Source: Chloracidobacterium sp. UBA3360 (GTDB lineage Bacteria; Acidobacteriota; Blastocatellia; Pyrinomonadales; Pyrinomonadaceae). Taken from it: a DNA stretch of 62,004 nt. Position numbers and translations under genes: made by a program. The stretch lies in contig DEQS01000075.1 of the NCBI GenBank assembly GCA_002360555.1, positions 23,686 through 85,689 of the forward strand, in the 5' to 3' direction. The notes beneath the pieces are model-generated. The model saw nothing but the letters and a program-made list of their open reading frames with translations. It was not told the DNA's origin and made no database searches. This document shows, piece by piece, positions 1-7,583 of the stretch. Within the stretch, counting starts at the first letter, position 1. Every line of letters starts with the position of its first letter.

Positions 1-91
1 CCAAGCAAAGCGTACTACTTAAATAGGTTCAATGGAAGTGATCTCTGTCATCGGCAAGGTGCCTAAAAAACTTTGATCTAGCCCTGATGAG

Positions 92-134
92 AAAGCAGCA
101 AGAGGAGGGAAATTGATCCGCTTCTTGCTGCTTT
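92..134 (-). terminator. Strong hairpin, probable terminator of the 191-1096 gene
   Basis: A perfect 12-bp inverted repeat (92-103 pairing with 123-134) encloses a 19-nt loop and lies about 57 bp past the stop codon of the minus-strand gene. The trailing T-run on the minus strand is short, so termination efficiency is uncertain. It may act in both directions. The rest of bases 1-190 shows no convincing gene. Confidence 0.55.
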
Positions 135-190
135 GTTTAATTCCGGTCTTATCCAATTTTCAGAGTATCGTCTATGTCCACAGTTGCGGA

Positions 191-1096
191 TCAGAAGGTT
201 TTTCCAATACCCGTCATTACCGTAACGCCTTGCGTGCGTGAACGTGCCCCAAACTCGGGCAGCACCCTTACGAAAAAATTGATCTTTTTCTTTGGGAGGA
301 TAACGTCAAATTCCGGACCGACGGCGAAAACACGGTCCTTGGCTCCGACATTGAACGGAACCACAGCTGTGCCTGTATCTTGTGTCAGCTGCATTTGTGC
401 GTATCCGACCAAGCCCAACTGATATATCTGGGCACCCATGTTCTTGACGAAAGTCTTGCCAACGCCATATTCAAACGTGACGTTGTTTCCAACCTTGACG
501 TCTTCGTTGCGTTTTTTGTGATGTAATTCCCAAACGCTGTGGGCCGAGATCTGCCATAGCCCGTGTTTGTCAGGATGGTATGTTCCGCCAAAAGAGATCT
601 GGTGGCCGAGATAGTTCGATGTGACCCGTTTAGCACCCGAAGGCGGCATAAATCCGTATGCTGCCCGAACCTTGCCCTTTTTGAAGGCCCAACTGAGGCT
701 AAGCGGTTCAATATAGATGTCGCCGAACGATGCGCCGGTAGCGGTGTTTGCCCCTATTTTCGGCAAAGTGATAGCAGCGTTCATGACCGGAATCGCGATC
801 GACGCTGTGTAAGTTGCCCCGAGAAACTTTTTCTTTGGCGTATAAGCGAATAAGTTAATATCCGCAACCAAGTCGAGGTCAAAGTTAGTGTTTGCCTTAC
901 TGCCGTCGCGATCTTTCAGCGTAGAGGTCGGATACCAGTAAAAGAAGTTAAGATAGGTAAATCCGGCACCGGGCTGTTCAGCAGGGTTAAGTCCCCGAAA
1001 GCCGGGTATATATTGCCCTCGTTCCTGAGCGATGGTTACGTTGGCAACCAGTAATATCGCCAAAAGTGATAGGTAAAATAATATATGTCGTTTCAT
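191..1096 (-). CDS. Outer-membrane beta-barrel protein, MetA-pathway/transporter-like
   Basis: This 301-residue protein starts with a clear signal peptide (MKRHILF, hydrophobic core, cleavage near AQE). The remainder consists of alternating short beta-strands with aromatic girdle residues and ends in a terminal Phe (GIGKTF), as expected of an outer-membrane barrel. The pattern resembles the family annotated as phenol MetA-pathway protein or outer-membrane transporter, whose substrate is generally unknown. I chose the ATG at 1096 because GGAG sits 9 bp upstream and the signal peptide begins there; a longer reading from 1144 has no such support. A CTGTC-N6-GACAG palindrome lies about 125 bp upstream. 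Substrate cannot be stated. Confidence 0.75.
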   Translation of the reverse strand: MKRHILFYLSLLAILLVANVTIAQERGQYIPGFRGLNPAEQPGAGFTYLNFFYWYPTSTLKDRDGSKANTNFDLDLVADINLFAYTPKKKFLGATYTASIAIPVMNAAITLPKIGANTATGASFGDIYIEPLSLSWAFKKGKVRAAYGFMPPSGAKRVTSNYLGHQISFGGTYHPDKHGLWQISAHSVWELHHKKRNEDVKVGNNVTFEYGVGKTFVKNMGAQIYQLGLVGYAQMQLTQDTGTAVVPFNVGAKDRVFAVGPEFDVILPKKKINFFVRVLPEFGARSRTQGVTVMTGIGKTF

Positions 1097-1213
1097 TGTT
1101 GTTATCTCCAAAGTGCCGACTCCGGCTACTCTTTGTGCCTCCATTTTGAGACTGCAAATTTCGTTGCAGCCTTATTTATGTCGAAGTGTAAGTCCGTTGA
1201 GTGCCCGCCGATA

Positions 1214-1229
1214 CTGTCATTTTTGACAG
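1214..1229. promoter_or_regulatory. CTGTC-N6-GACAG palindrome, copy 1
   Basis: Perfect 16-bp inverted repeat CTGTC-ATTTTT-GACAG in the 325-bp gap upstream of the gene at 191-1096. Same architecture as copies at 3764, 4111 and 22487. The outer bases GTGCCC/GGGCAC add a second, imperfect symmetry. Likely a dimeric regulator operator; the regulator is unknown. No convincing sigma54 -24/-12 element was found beside it. Confidence 0.5.
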
Positions 1230-1420
1230 GGCACCCAATATTCTTATTGAAAGGATCGTTCGGTGCTTAATTCTTCGGAAAAGGCGGCGCCAAAAATGTC
1301 TCTTGCTTTGCCTGCACGCTCAATGGTTCCGCAGTAGGTGAGTTCTTGTGAGGCGATCTCCATGCTGAAGATCGCTGGTTTGAATGGCATTTACGTGCCG
1401 AGGTTTTTGCACGAAAGGAT

Positions 1421-2230
1421 CTAGCGAACCTTAAAGACCGTGAACTTGAAGTTAAAGTTGCCGCTGCGGCCCGGCCCCCAAGGCACTTCCGGTTTGATCC
1501 AGACCCCGTATTTGCCTTTCACCATTCGCCCGAGTTGAACGCCGGTGATCCCGCTGCCGAGCTTTGACTTCCAATCCCACTTGAGTTCCGTGTCACCGAC
1601 TACCCACCAACCTTTGCCCAACGGGTGAACGATCGCCGGGGCAAGGATGAAATAATTGACATCCGGCTTATTACTTTTGCCGGCGACAGAGACGAAATTC
1701 TGTATTCGCAAGAGAGCAAATCGCTTTCGATTAGCAAAGTACCAAACAGGGACGACCGTGGGCGATAAGATAAGTTTTCCGCGTCCGAGGATGTCGTTTG
1801 TTGCGGTAGGCAACACGACTCCACTTCCGACCGCGAGAGCAAATTTCCGTGAGATCTTCGGAATATAAAGTGCCTGGGCGTAGAGGTCGCCGAGCCCGGA
1901 CGTGGTCGTATTGCCGACGTGAAGAGTGTTAAGTGGAATGTCGAATCTGAGGATCAAACCCTTTGCTCCGCCTCTGTTGCCTAAATTCTTGAGCGTGAGC
2001 TGATCGAACCGAAATATCGTCGTATTTGCCCAGGCGTCGTTCATTAAGAATCTATGCTCGTTCCGAATGCTGAAAATGATCGGTCTGGTCGGGTCATCTT
2101 CGACCTGCACCTTAGGCCCTGGCGGCGGCGGGGTCGGTGAGGCCTCGGGTTCCTGCGCCTTCAAATTCGCAGTCGCGAACAACAAGATGATCGCGGCGAC
2201 TAGGAAAAATATTGGATTCTTGCTGATCAT
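1421..2230 (-). CDS. Exported beta-barrel-like protein of unknown function
   Basis: The 269-residue product has an N-terminal signal peptide (FFLVAAIILLFATANLKA) followed by a Pro-rich linker (PTPPPPGP) and a strand-rich body similar in style to MetA-type outer-membrane proteins. It probably sits in the outer membrane. Its ATG overlaps the stop codon of the upstream gene (ATGA at 2227-2230), so the two are translationally coupled and probably work together. I do not recognise a substrate or enzymatic motif. Confidence 0.7.
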   Translation of the reverse strand: MISKNPIFFLVAAIILLFATANLKAQEPEASPTPPPPGPKVQVEDDPTRPIIFSIRNEHRFLMNDAWANTTIFRFDQLTLKNLGNRGGAKGLILRFDIPLNTLHVGNTTTSGLGDLYAQALYIPKISRKFALAVGSGVVLPTATNDILGRGKLILSPTVVPVWYFANRKRFALLRIQNFVSVAGKSNKPDVNYFILAPAIVHPLGKGWWVVGDTELKWDWKSKLGSGITGVQLGRMVKGKYGVWIKPEVPWGPGRSGNFNFKFTVFKVR

Positions 2231-2949
2231 TTCTTCTTAAGGCTGAACGCGATATTTAGGTTCAAGCCAAATATGTTGGTGTTCGTCGTTGAGCACGTGG
2301 TGCAATGCTGCCGCTCGTAGAAAAAATCGAGCGACGTTCGACGGAAGATCGGAACCAGTACACCGGACGTAAATTTGTAGACGTTCAACTTTTTGTATCT
2401 TTGATCCCAAAATAACTCCCCGGCGATATAGGGCGTGATCTTTCGCCGATATAACTTGAACGAACGCTCGAGTGCAGGACGATTACGATAACGAACGTGA
2501 TAGTCGCCGTTGACCCACCGGAACTCAAAACGATTTCGATCGCTCAATAGCAATTTCTTTGGAAGATCATACCGAAGCGTCGCATCAACCATCAGTCGAT
2601 GCTCGATGCTTGTCTGGTCCTGTTCAGAAGCTTGCGAGTATTCGTAGGCGGTACCCAAAACGAGAAGATGCTGTTTGTCGGAGTCTTCGTCATCCAGTAA
2701 TCGTTTGAAAATAGGCTTGACGCGAAAGCTGATCCCGGCTCCGACCTTGGTCCTGGCCGATGCTAATTCTTCACTCTTTTCCTGGCCCGTGTACAGGTCA
2801 AATCGGAAGTGTTTCGGTAGATCTATCGCGACCACGATGCCCGGATCAAACTCGGTAACCGTGTTGGAAGTCTGAGCGTAGAGAACGGCCGGTGCAACGA
2901 AAAGTAAGCAGGCCACGGGCAAGATGAGTTTTCCAATTGCAATCGTCAT
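2227..2949 (-). CDS. DUF2490-like outer-membrane protein
   Basis: This 240-residue protein has a signal peptide (LILPVACLLFVAPAVLYAQ) and then repeated amphipathic strands. The patterns of RNRFEFRW and HVRYRNRPALER, followed by a closing set of strands, resemble DUF2490-type barrels. A short CTTC motif near the C-terminus could hold a disulfide or metal. The start at 2949 has GGAGG about 12 bp upstream. It is the first gene of a two-gene coupled unit with 1421-2230. The 130 bp upstream (2950-3079) contain no gene. Confidence 0.7.
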   Translation of the reverse strand: MTIAIGKLILPVACLLFVAPAVLYAQTSNTVTEFDPGIVVAIDLPKHFRFDLYTGQEKSEELASARTKVGAGISFRVKPIFKRLLDDEDSDKQHLLVLGTAYEYSQASEQDQTSIEHRLMVDATLRYDLPKKLLLSDRNRFEFRWVNGDYHVRYRNRPALERSFKLYRRKITPYIAGELFWDQRYKKLNVYKFTSGVLVPIFRRTSLDFFYERQHCTTCSTTNTNIFGLNLNIAFSLKKK

Positions 2950-3079
2950 CTTTCTCGCAGCCTCCTTTTCTGATTTTCCTCCTCGATATCAGCCGCCGTC
3001 AGTAAACTCCTCTTATTAAGAATACTATCTACCTCTGTGCTGTTGACTGATCGCCTCTTACTCGAACGAACGTAGCCCC

Positions 3080-3658
3080 CTATTTCCAAACCCTAATATT
3101 CATTAAGTTCCACGGGTTTTGCATAGTTTCGAGTTCAAGGATGCCATCTTTATCGATGTTGAACTTGGCCGCAGGGTACAAGGTTCCTTTGTTTTCTCCC
3201 TTCTTCTTGCTAATTATGATCTCACCCATCGAAAGGGAATAGTCCATAGACCGACTGGCACTCCAAAGTTCGCCAAATGTGATCGGCCGGTCTGTTACAA
3301 AGCGGATCCTGCGTCCGCCATCCGGCATCGGAAACGATCGAACATAGTTCAAATCAAAACCGAGTGTTCCGGTGATCGCTATTCTTCCTTTTGACGGCAT
3401 CTTGTGTAGTGCATTCGCGACACCTTCGGATCCCTTTTCTGCGAAGACCTGCAGAAGCACCTGTTGGTCATCTGCTGTTGAATATCCGCTGATACGGATA
3501 TCAATGCTAATGACCCTTCCCATCTGGGTCATTGTTCCCATAGCAGTGGCGCTGATCTGCTCAGTCTTTTGGGCAAACACGGCCGAGCCTGCCATAAACA
3601 AAAACAAAAATGATGCGGCTGCGATCGCCAACCGCTGCTGATTTACGATGATTCTCAT
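3080..3658 (-). CDS. Exported hypothetical protein
   Basis: The 192-residue product has a signal peptide (AAASFLFLFMAGSAVFAQ) and a soluble, beta-rich periplasmic or secreted domain with no recognised enzymatic motif. The ATG at 3658 is preferred to the in-frame ATG at 3679 because GGAGGT lies 7 bp before it. A near-perfect copy of the CTGTC-N6-GACAG palindrome lies about 113 bp upstream of this start, as for the gene at 191-1096, suggesting shared control. Function unknown. Confidence 0.7.
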   Translation of the reverse strand: MRIIVNQQRLAIAAASFLFLFMAGSAVFAQKTEQISATAMGTMTQMGRVISIDIRISGYSTADDQQVLLQVFAEKGSEGVANALHKMPSKGRIAITGTLGFDLNYVRSFPMPDGGRRIRFVTDRPITFGELWSASRSMDYSLSMGEIIISKKKGENKGTLYPAAKFNIDKDGILELETMQNPWNLMNIRVWK

Positions 3659-3763
3659 AGTTTTTACCTCCATTCTCATGTTGGGACTAGCACCCTGAGC
3701 CTCTGTTGAAATTGAATTACTCAGGTCTAATCGGAGGATATTGAATAACCAATAACGTCGTAA

Positions 3764-3779
3764 CTGTCATTTTTTACAG
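3764..3779. promoter_or_regulatory. CTGTC-N6-(G)ACAG palindrome, copy 2
   Basis: CTGTC-ATTTTT-TACAG, one mismatch from perfect symmetry. It shares the same six-base spacer ATTTTT as copy 1. It lies upstream of the exported protein gene at 3080-3658. Confidence 0.45.
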
Positions 3780-4110
3780 GTAATTTCGTGGAAAAGGTCG
3801 GTAAGTGGTAAGAAACCTCGGGTAACAAAGGTACACAGCCAAAAGTCAAAACTCTTGCAACTATTTAGTGCCCGATGATCTAGAGCCGTTTGAAGCCGTT
3901 TCTGATATCCTTCGGTATCAAGGTTTATTCTCGAAGTAATTGATGACCTGCGGCATTTCCGCATTTGGGTTGCGCTTACGATCGTGTCGATTTCGAGAGC
4001 ACTCCTTCAGTGAAACTTTGGTCGCGGCTAGCCCTGAAATCGCTTCGCTGACGCCATCGTTTATCTTAAAATCTTTTGGCGCGGCCCATTGATTGTCGTC
4101 GCTTTTTAGC

Positions 4111-4126
4111 CTGTCAGTTTTGACAG
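4111..4126. promoter_or_regulatory. CTGTC-N6-GACAG palindrome, copy 3
   Basis: Perfect inverted repeat CTGTC-AGTTTT-GACAG, about 150 bp before the small upstream ORF and 325 bp before sbnA. It is the only evident operator-like element ahead of the diaminopropionate operon. Confidence 0.5.
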
Positions 4127-4274
4127 TTTTCCGGAGCATCAGGGCTGTTATTATGGACAAGGTGATCGAAGTTTTGGCTTTTTTCCAATTCCTTGATAAG
4201 GCGGGTTCAAGTATGCGTAATAGCGGATCAGATCGTAGGCCATTTAATTTGAAGCCCGACAACTGTCTAACACC

Positions 4275-4454
4275 ATGAATAAAGTCGTCGAGTTAAAGAT
4301 TCGGAACATGTTTAGTCGCAATTTATGGGTCCTTGGTCTAAGATCCGTAGGGTTTCCATTTATCGGGCGGCGGGTAGTCGACGTCGGCGGAGCACTATGC
4401 TTGACCGTTCCTATTCAGCCGGAGAAACGTCTTTATCGGGAAGGTGCAATATGA
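4275..4454 (+). CDS. Possible small ORF coupled to sbnA
   Basis: A 59-codon frame (begins MNKVVELKIRNMF, ends REGAI) ends with TGA overlapping the ATG of the next gene (ATGA at 4451-4454), the same coupling used between sbnA and sbnB. The product is basic, with a hydrophobic middle. There is no clear Shine-Dalgarno sequence before its ATG and I recognise no family, so it could be a leader peptide, a real small protein or chance. Confidence 0.3.
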   Translation: MNKVVELKIRNMFSRNLWVLGLRSVGFPFIGRRVVDVGGALCLTVPIQPEKRLYREGAI

Positions 4455-5434
4455 TCATAGAATCACCGCTGGACTTAATTTTTCGTGATCTTTTCTACCG
4501 GCTTCGGGCTTTCGCGGGGGAGCACGACCTTTTTTTGAAACTTGAAGGGTTCAATGTTACAGGCTCGATCAAGATAAAAACCGCGATCGGACTTTTTGAA
4601 GACCTGGAAAAACGGGGGCTGGCGCGGCCGAACGAAACGGTAATTGTAGAATCATCCTCCGGAAACCTCGGTATAGCCCTCAGTCTGGTATGCGCCGTGA
4701 AGGGTTACAAATTCATTTGCGTAACAGATCCGAACGCAAATCGAGTGACTATCAGGGGCATGGAGCTTAACGGAGCTGAGGTGATCGTCGTAGACGAGCG
4801 TGACTCCGTCGGCGGATTTTTAGGAACCAGGCTTAAGGTGATCGACGAGATACTGTCGTCAAATCCTAACGCTGTCTGGCTCAACCAATATGCGAATATT
4901 GCCAATAAGAACGTTCACTCCGCGCAAACTGCGAATGAGATCGCCCGCGAGTTCAAAAAGGTCGACTGGGTCTTTGTCGGAACAGGTACGACCGGCACCT
5001 TTTGTGGAGTTTCCGAGAGGCTTCATCAGGAATTCCCAGAGGTCAAAGTCGTCGCGGTCGAACCCGTCGGCTCGGTAACCTTTGGTGGGGCACCGGCGAA
5101 AAGAAACATCCCCGGTATCGGCACCAGCGTGAGGCCAAAGCTTGCAAACTTCGCCAATCCCGATATGGTGGTATACATTGACGAAGAAACGACGATAGAC
5201 AGCTGCCTTTCATTCGTTCGAGACTATCATTTGCTCGTTGGCGGAAGTACCGGAACAGTTTTGGCCGCTGTAAAACAGATGGCGTCAGAGTTTGCTCCGG
5301 GAGATACCATCGTCGCAATTTCCCCGGATCTGGGCGAAAGGTATTTGGATACTGTGTATAAGGAACGTATTGAAGTAAGTCAATCCGCCGCCGCGTACGA
5401 TCAATCCGAGTTCGCTAATTGGAGAATATTATGA
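4451..5434 (+). CDS. sbnA: SbnA-like N-(2-amino-2-carboxyethyl)-L-glutamate synthase
   Basis: A 327-residue fold-type II PLP enzyme of the cysteine synthase superfamily. In the SbnA branch it joins O-phospho-L-serine and L-glutamate to give N-(1-amino-1-carboxyl-2-ethyl)-glutamate, the first step to L-2,3-diaminopropionate (Dap). Visible motifs are the PLP lysine in NVTGSIK (K41), the substrate loop SSSGNLG (68-74), the phosphate-binding GTGTTGT (177-183) and GGSTGT (264-269). The ATG at 4451 follows AAGGTG; an upstream in-frame start at 4325 would add 42 residues foreign to the family. It overlaps sbnB by 4 bp. A plain cysteine synthase is the alternative, but pairing with an SbnB homologue makes Dap synthesis much more likely. 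Confidence 0.85.
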   Translation: MIIESPLDLIFRDLFYRLRAFAGEHDLFLKLEGFNVTGSIKIKTAIGLFEDLEKRGLARPNETVIVESSSGNLGIALSLVCAVKGYKFICVTDPNANRVTIRGMELNGAEVIVVDERDSVGGFLGTRLKVIDEILSSNPNAVWLNQYANIANKNVHSAQTANEIAREFKKVDWVFVGTGTTGTFCGVSERLHQEFPEVKVVAVEPVGSVTFGGAPAKRNIPGIGTSVRPKLANFANPDMVVYIDEETTIDSCLSFVRDYHLLVGGSTGTVLAAVKQMASEFAPGDTIVAISPDLGERYLDTVYKERIEVSQSAAAYDQSEFANWRIL

Positions 5435-6447
5435 ACGCCGCTCCGACATTTTATGTCATCTCCGGCTCGACCGTTAAGAGTGTAATTGATAACAACAAAG
5501 AAAAGGTTTTCAATGCCGTTGAGACCGCCTACCGCCTGCATGCCGCCGGCGACGCAGTTAACCCTGACAGCTACTTTCTTAGATATCCTAATGATCCAAG
5601 CGCACGGATAATAGCCTTGCCGGCCCATCTCGGCGGCTCGGTACAGAAGAGCGGTATCAAGTGGATATCGAGCTTTCCGGCAAACCGGGCCGAAAATCTT
5701 GCGCGGGCCTCGGCGGTACTGATCCTGAACGATGCGACGACGGGTTATCCGCTGTCTTGTATGGAGGCGTCGCTTATAAGTTCTACGCGAACGGCTGCAT
5801 CAGCCGCATTAGCCGCGGAGCATCTCTCTCCGGATCCATTCACCGGAACGCTTTGTGTTGTCGGCACGGGCGTGATCGCCCGCTCTAGCATCGAATGGCT
5901 CATTTTTCGAAACTGGGAATTCAGCAAGGTTCATTTGTTCGATCTCGACCGCGAGGAAGCCGAACGCCTCAGCAAATGGCTTCGGGATGAGCACGGCCTC
6001 GAGGCCGAGATCCACGCCAGTTTGGAAGATGCTGTTAGCAGAGCCTCGCTTGTGCTCTTCACAACGACGGCGGGAGAGCCTTATTTCAATGACGAAAAGC
6101 TTTTTTCGCACGCTCCGACCGTTCTTCATTTATCGCTCCGCGACCTTGGCGTCGGTGTAATTCTCGCATCGCAGAACATCGTGGATGACGTCGACCACTG
6201 CCTGAAAGCGAACACGTCGCCCCATCTAACGGAGATCGCTACCGGCAATAGAAATTTCATTGACGGTACGCTGGTCGATGTTCTAGAGGGCAAGGTAAAA
6301 CCCGACTTTGAAAGGCCGCGGATATTCTCGCCATTTGGGCTGGGTGTACTCGATATTGGGGTGGGCAGTTTTATTCTTGAAGAGGCGATCGCGTCCGGAT
6401 CGGCGGTTGAGATCCCTGATTTCTTCAGCAATTCCGCCCGTTGGTAA
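5431..6447 (+). CDS. sbnB: SbnB-like N-(2-amino-2-carboxyethyl)-L-glutamate dehydrogenase
   Basis: A 338-residue member of the ornithine cyclodeaminase/mu-crystallin family. SbnB oxidatively cleaves the SbnA product to Dap plus 2-oxoglutarate using NAD. The Rossmann motif CVVGTGVIARSS lies in the middle and the substrate-binding region includes KWISSFPAN near the N-terminal third. Translation begins at 5431, overlapping the sbnA stop (ATGA), so the pair is translationally coupled. Ornithine cyclodeaminase is the family alternative, but the gene order favours Dap. Confidence 0.85.
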   Translation: MNAAPTFYVISGSTVKSVIDNNKEKVFNAVETAYRLHAAGDAVNPDSYFLRYPNDPSARIIALPAHLGGSVQKSGIKWISSFPANRAENLARASAVLILNDATTGYPLSCMEASLISSTRTAASAALAAEHLSPDPFTGTLCVVGTGVIARSSIEWLIFRNWEFSKVHLFDLDREEAERLSKWLRDEHGLEAEIHASLEDAVSRASLVLFTTTAGEPYFNDEKLFSHAPTVLHLSLRDLGVGVILASQNIVDDVDHCLKANTSPHLTEIATGNRNFIDGTLVDVLEGKVKPDFERPRIFSPFGLGVLDIGVGSFILEEAIASGSAVEIPDFFSNSARW

Positions 6448-6489
6448 TGTCCAAACGGCCGCGGAACAACAGTTTTAGAGAGGTAATTT

Positions 6490-7545
6490 ATGTCAAAGGT
6501 TTGGAGTTGTAACGAGTGGGACCCGCTCGAAGAAGTTATCGTCGGAAACCCGCTGAACGCGCGTTTCCCTTACGCGGATCTGAGCACTCAGGTCGCGGAG
6601 TATCCCGACCGCGCATTGGCCGATATCCCGCGTGGAGCATTTCCGCAGCAGATCATCGATGAGACCGAGGAGGACCTCAATGATTTCGTCCGTGCTCTCG
6701 AGAGCAACGGCGTAACCGTCAAACGTCCCGATACCTGGCCGCACGAGAAAAAGTTCTCGACAATAAACTGGGAGTCTGAGGGTTACTACAATTATTGCCC
6801 CCGCGACATCATGATGGTCATCGGCGACCAAATAATCGAAACGCCGAATGTCATTCGCAGCCGTTCGCAGGAAACATATAGCTATCGTTCACTGCTGATG
6901 GACTATATGAGGTCAGGAGCAAAATGGTATAGCGCACCGAAACCGATGCTTCTCGATTCGCTCTTTGAGGGCTTCGATCCGGATAAGCCGAGCCCGCGAA
7001 ACGATGAACCGGCATTTGACGCCGCCAACGTCCTGCGCTTTGGCGAAGACCTTATCTATCTTGTCAGTGCTACCGGAAACGAAACGGGAGGACACTGGCT
7101 GCAGTCGATCCTAGGCGATAAATTTAGGGTCCATTTCATGAAGGACGTTTATTACGGTAGTCACATCGATTCGACCTTTGTGGCGTTGCGTCCCGGCTTG
7201 ATCCTAGCCAATCCTTCGCGCATCAATGACACTACCTTGCCCGAGATCCTGAAGCAATGGAAGGTGATCTATAGCCCTCCGATGGAGAATCAGGACCGTT
7301 ACTCAGCCGATTACCTGTCAAAAAGCATTGGCAGCGAATGGATAGAGATGAACGCGTTCAGCATCAGCCCGGACCTGGTCGTCGTCGATCGCGATCAGAC
7401 AGCGCTCATAAAGCTCCTCGAGTCCGAGGGCGTCGGTGTGGTTCCTCTGAAACTGCGGCATTCCAGAATGTTGGGCGGCGGTTTTCATTGCGTCACACTG
7501 GACATTCGGCGAAAAGGGAAGATGGAACGATACTTTGATTTGTAA
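6490..7545 (+). CDS. Amidinotransferase of the glycine/inosamine type
   Basis: The 351-residue protein has the length and catalytic triad pattern of L-arginine:X amidinotransferases (AGAT, StrB1, CyrA): Asp177 in FDAAN, His225 in YGSHIDST and the nucleophile Cys334 in GGGFHCVTLD. These enzymes move the amidino group of arginine to an acceptor amine. Placed between Dap synthesis and a polymer synthetase, the acceptor could be Dap (giving a guanidino amino acid) or an amine on the product; this is inference. There is a good ribosome-binding site (GAGAGG) before the ATG. It is cytoplasmic, with no signal peptide. A deiminase from the same fold superfamily is less likely given the overall pattern. 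Confidence 0.8.
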   Translation: MSKVWSCNEWDPLEEVIVGNPLNARFPYADLSTQVAEYPDRALADIPRGAFPQQIIDETEEDLNDFVRALESNGVTVKRPDTWPHEKKFSTINWESEGYYNYCPRDIMMVIGDQIIETPNVIRSRSQETYSYRSLLMDYMRSGAKWYSAPKPMLLDSLFEGFDPDKPSPRNDEPAFDAANVLRFGEDLIYLVSATGNETGGHWLQSILGDKFRVHFMKDVYYGSHIDSTFVALRPGLILANPSRINDTTLPEILKQWKVIYSPPMENQDRYSADYLSKSIGSEWIEMNAFSISPDLVVVDRDQTALIKLLESEGVGVVPLKLRHSRMLGGGFHCVTLDIRRKGKMERYFDL

Positions 7546-7583
7546 CCGCCGAGACGGCTCTAGCGATCATCTGAGGAGAGGTT

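Larger units (their letters stand above)
3659..4274. other. Long intergenic region with two operator-like palindromes
   Basis: About 615 bp lie between the divergent genes at 3658 (minus) and 4275/4451 (plus). Open frames here (for example 3918-4262 on the minus strand) have atypical composition, no ribosome-binding site and no recognisable domain, so I regard them as chance. The recognisable content is the two CTGTC-type palindromes, one facing each divergent unit. Confidence 0.5.

Noticed and set aside
1097..1214. Possible sigma54 -24/-12 promoter beside the first palindrome
   Set aside because: GG and GC elements occur but with spacing of 11 or 14 instead of 10, and none was found near the other copies.
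3918..4262. 114-codon open frame on the minus strand
   Set aside because: No ribosome-binding site, no recognisable domain, and it overlaps a palindrome and the divergent promoter region.
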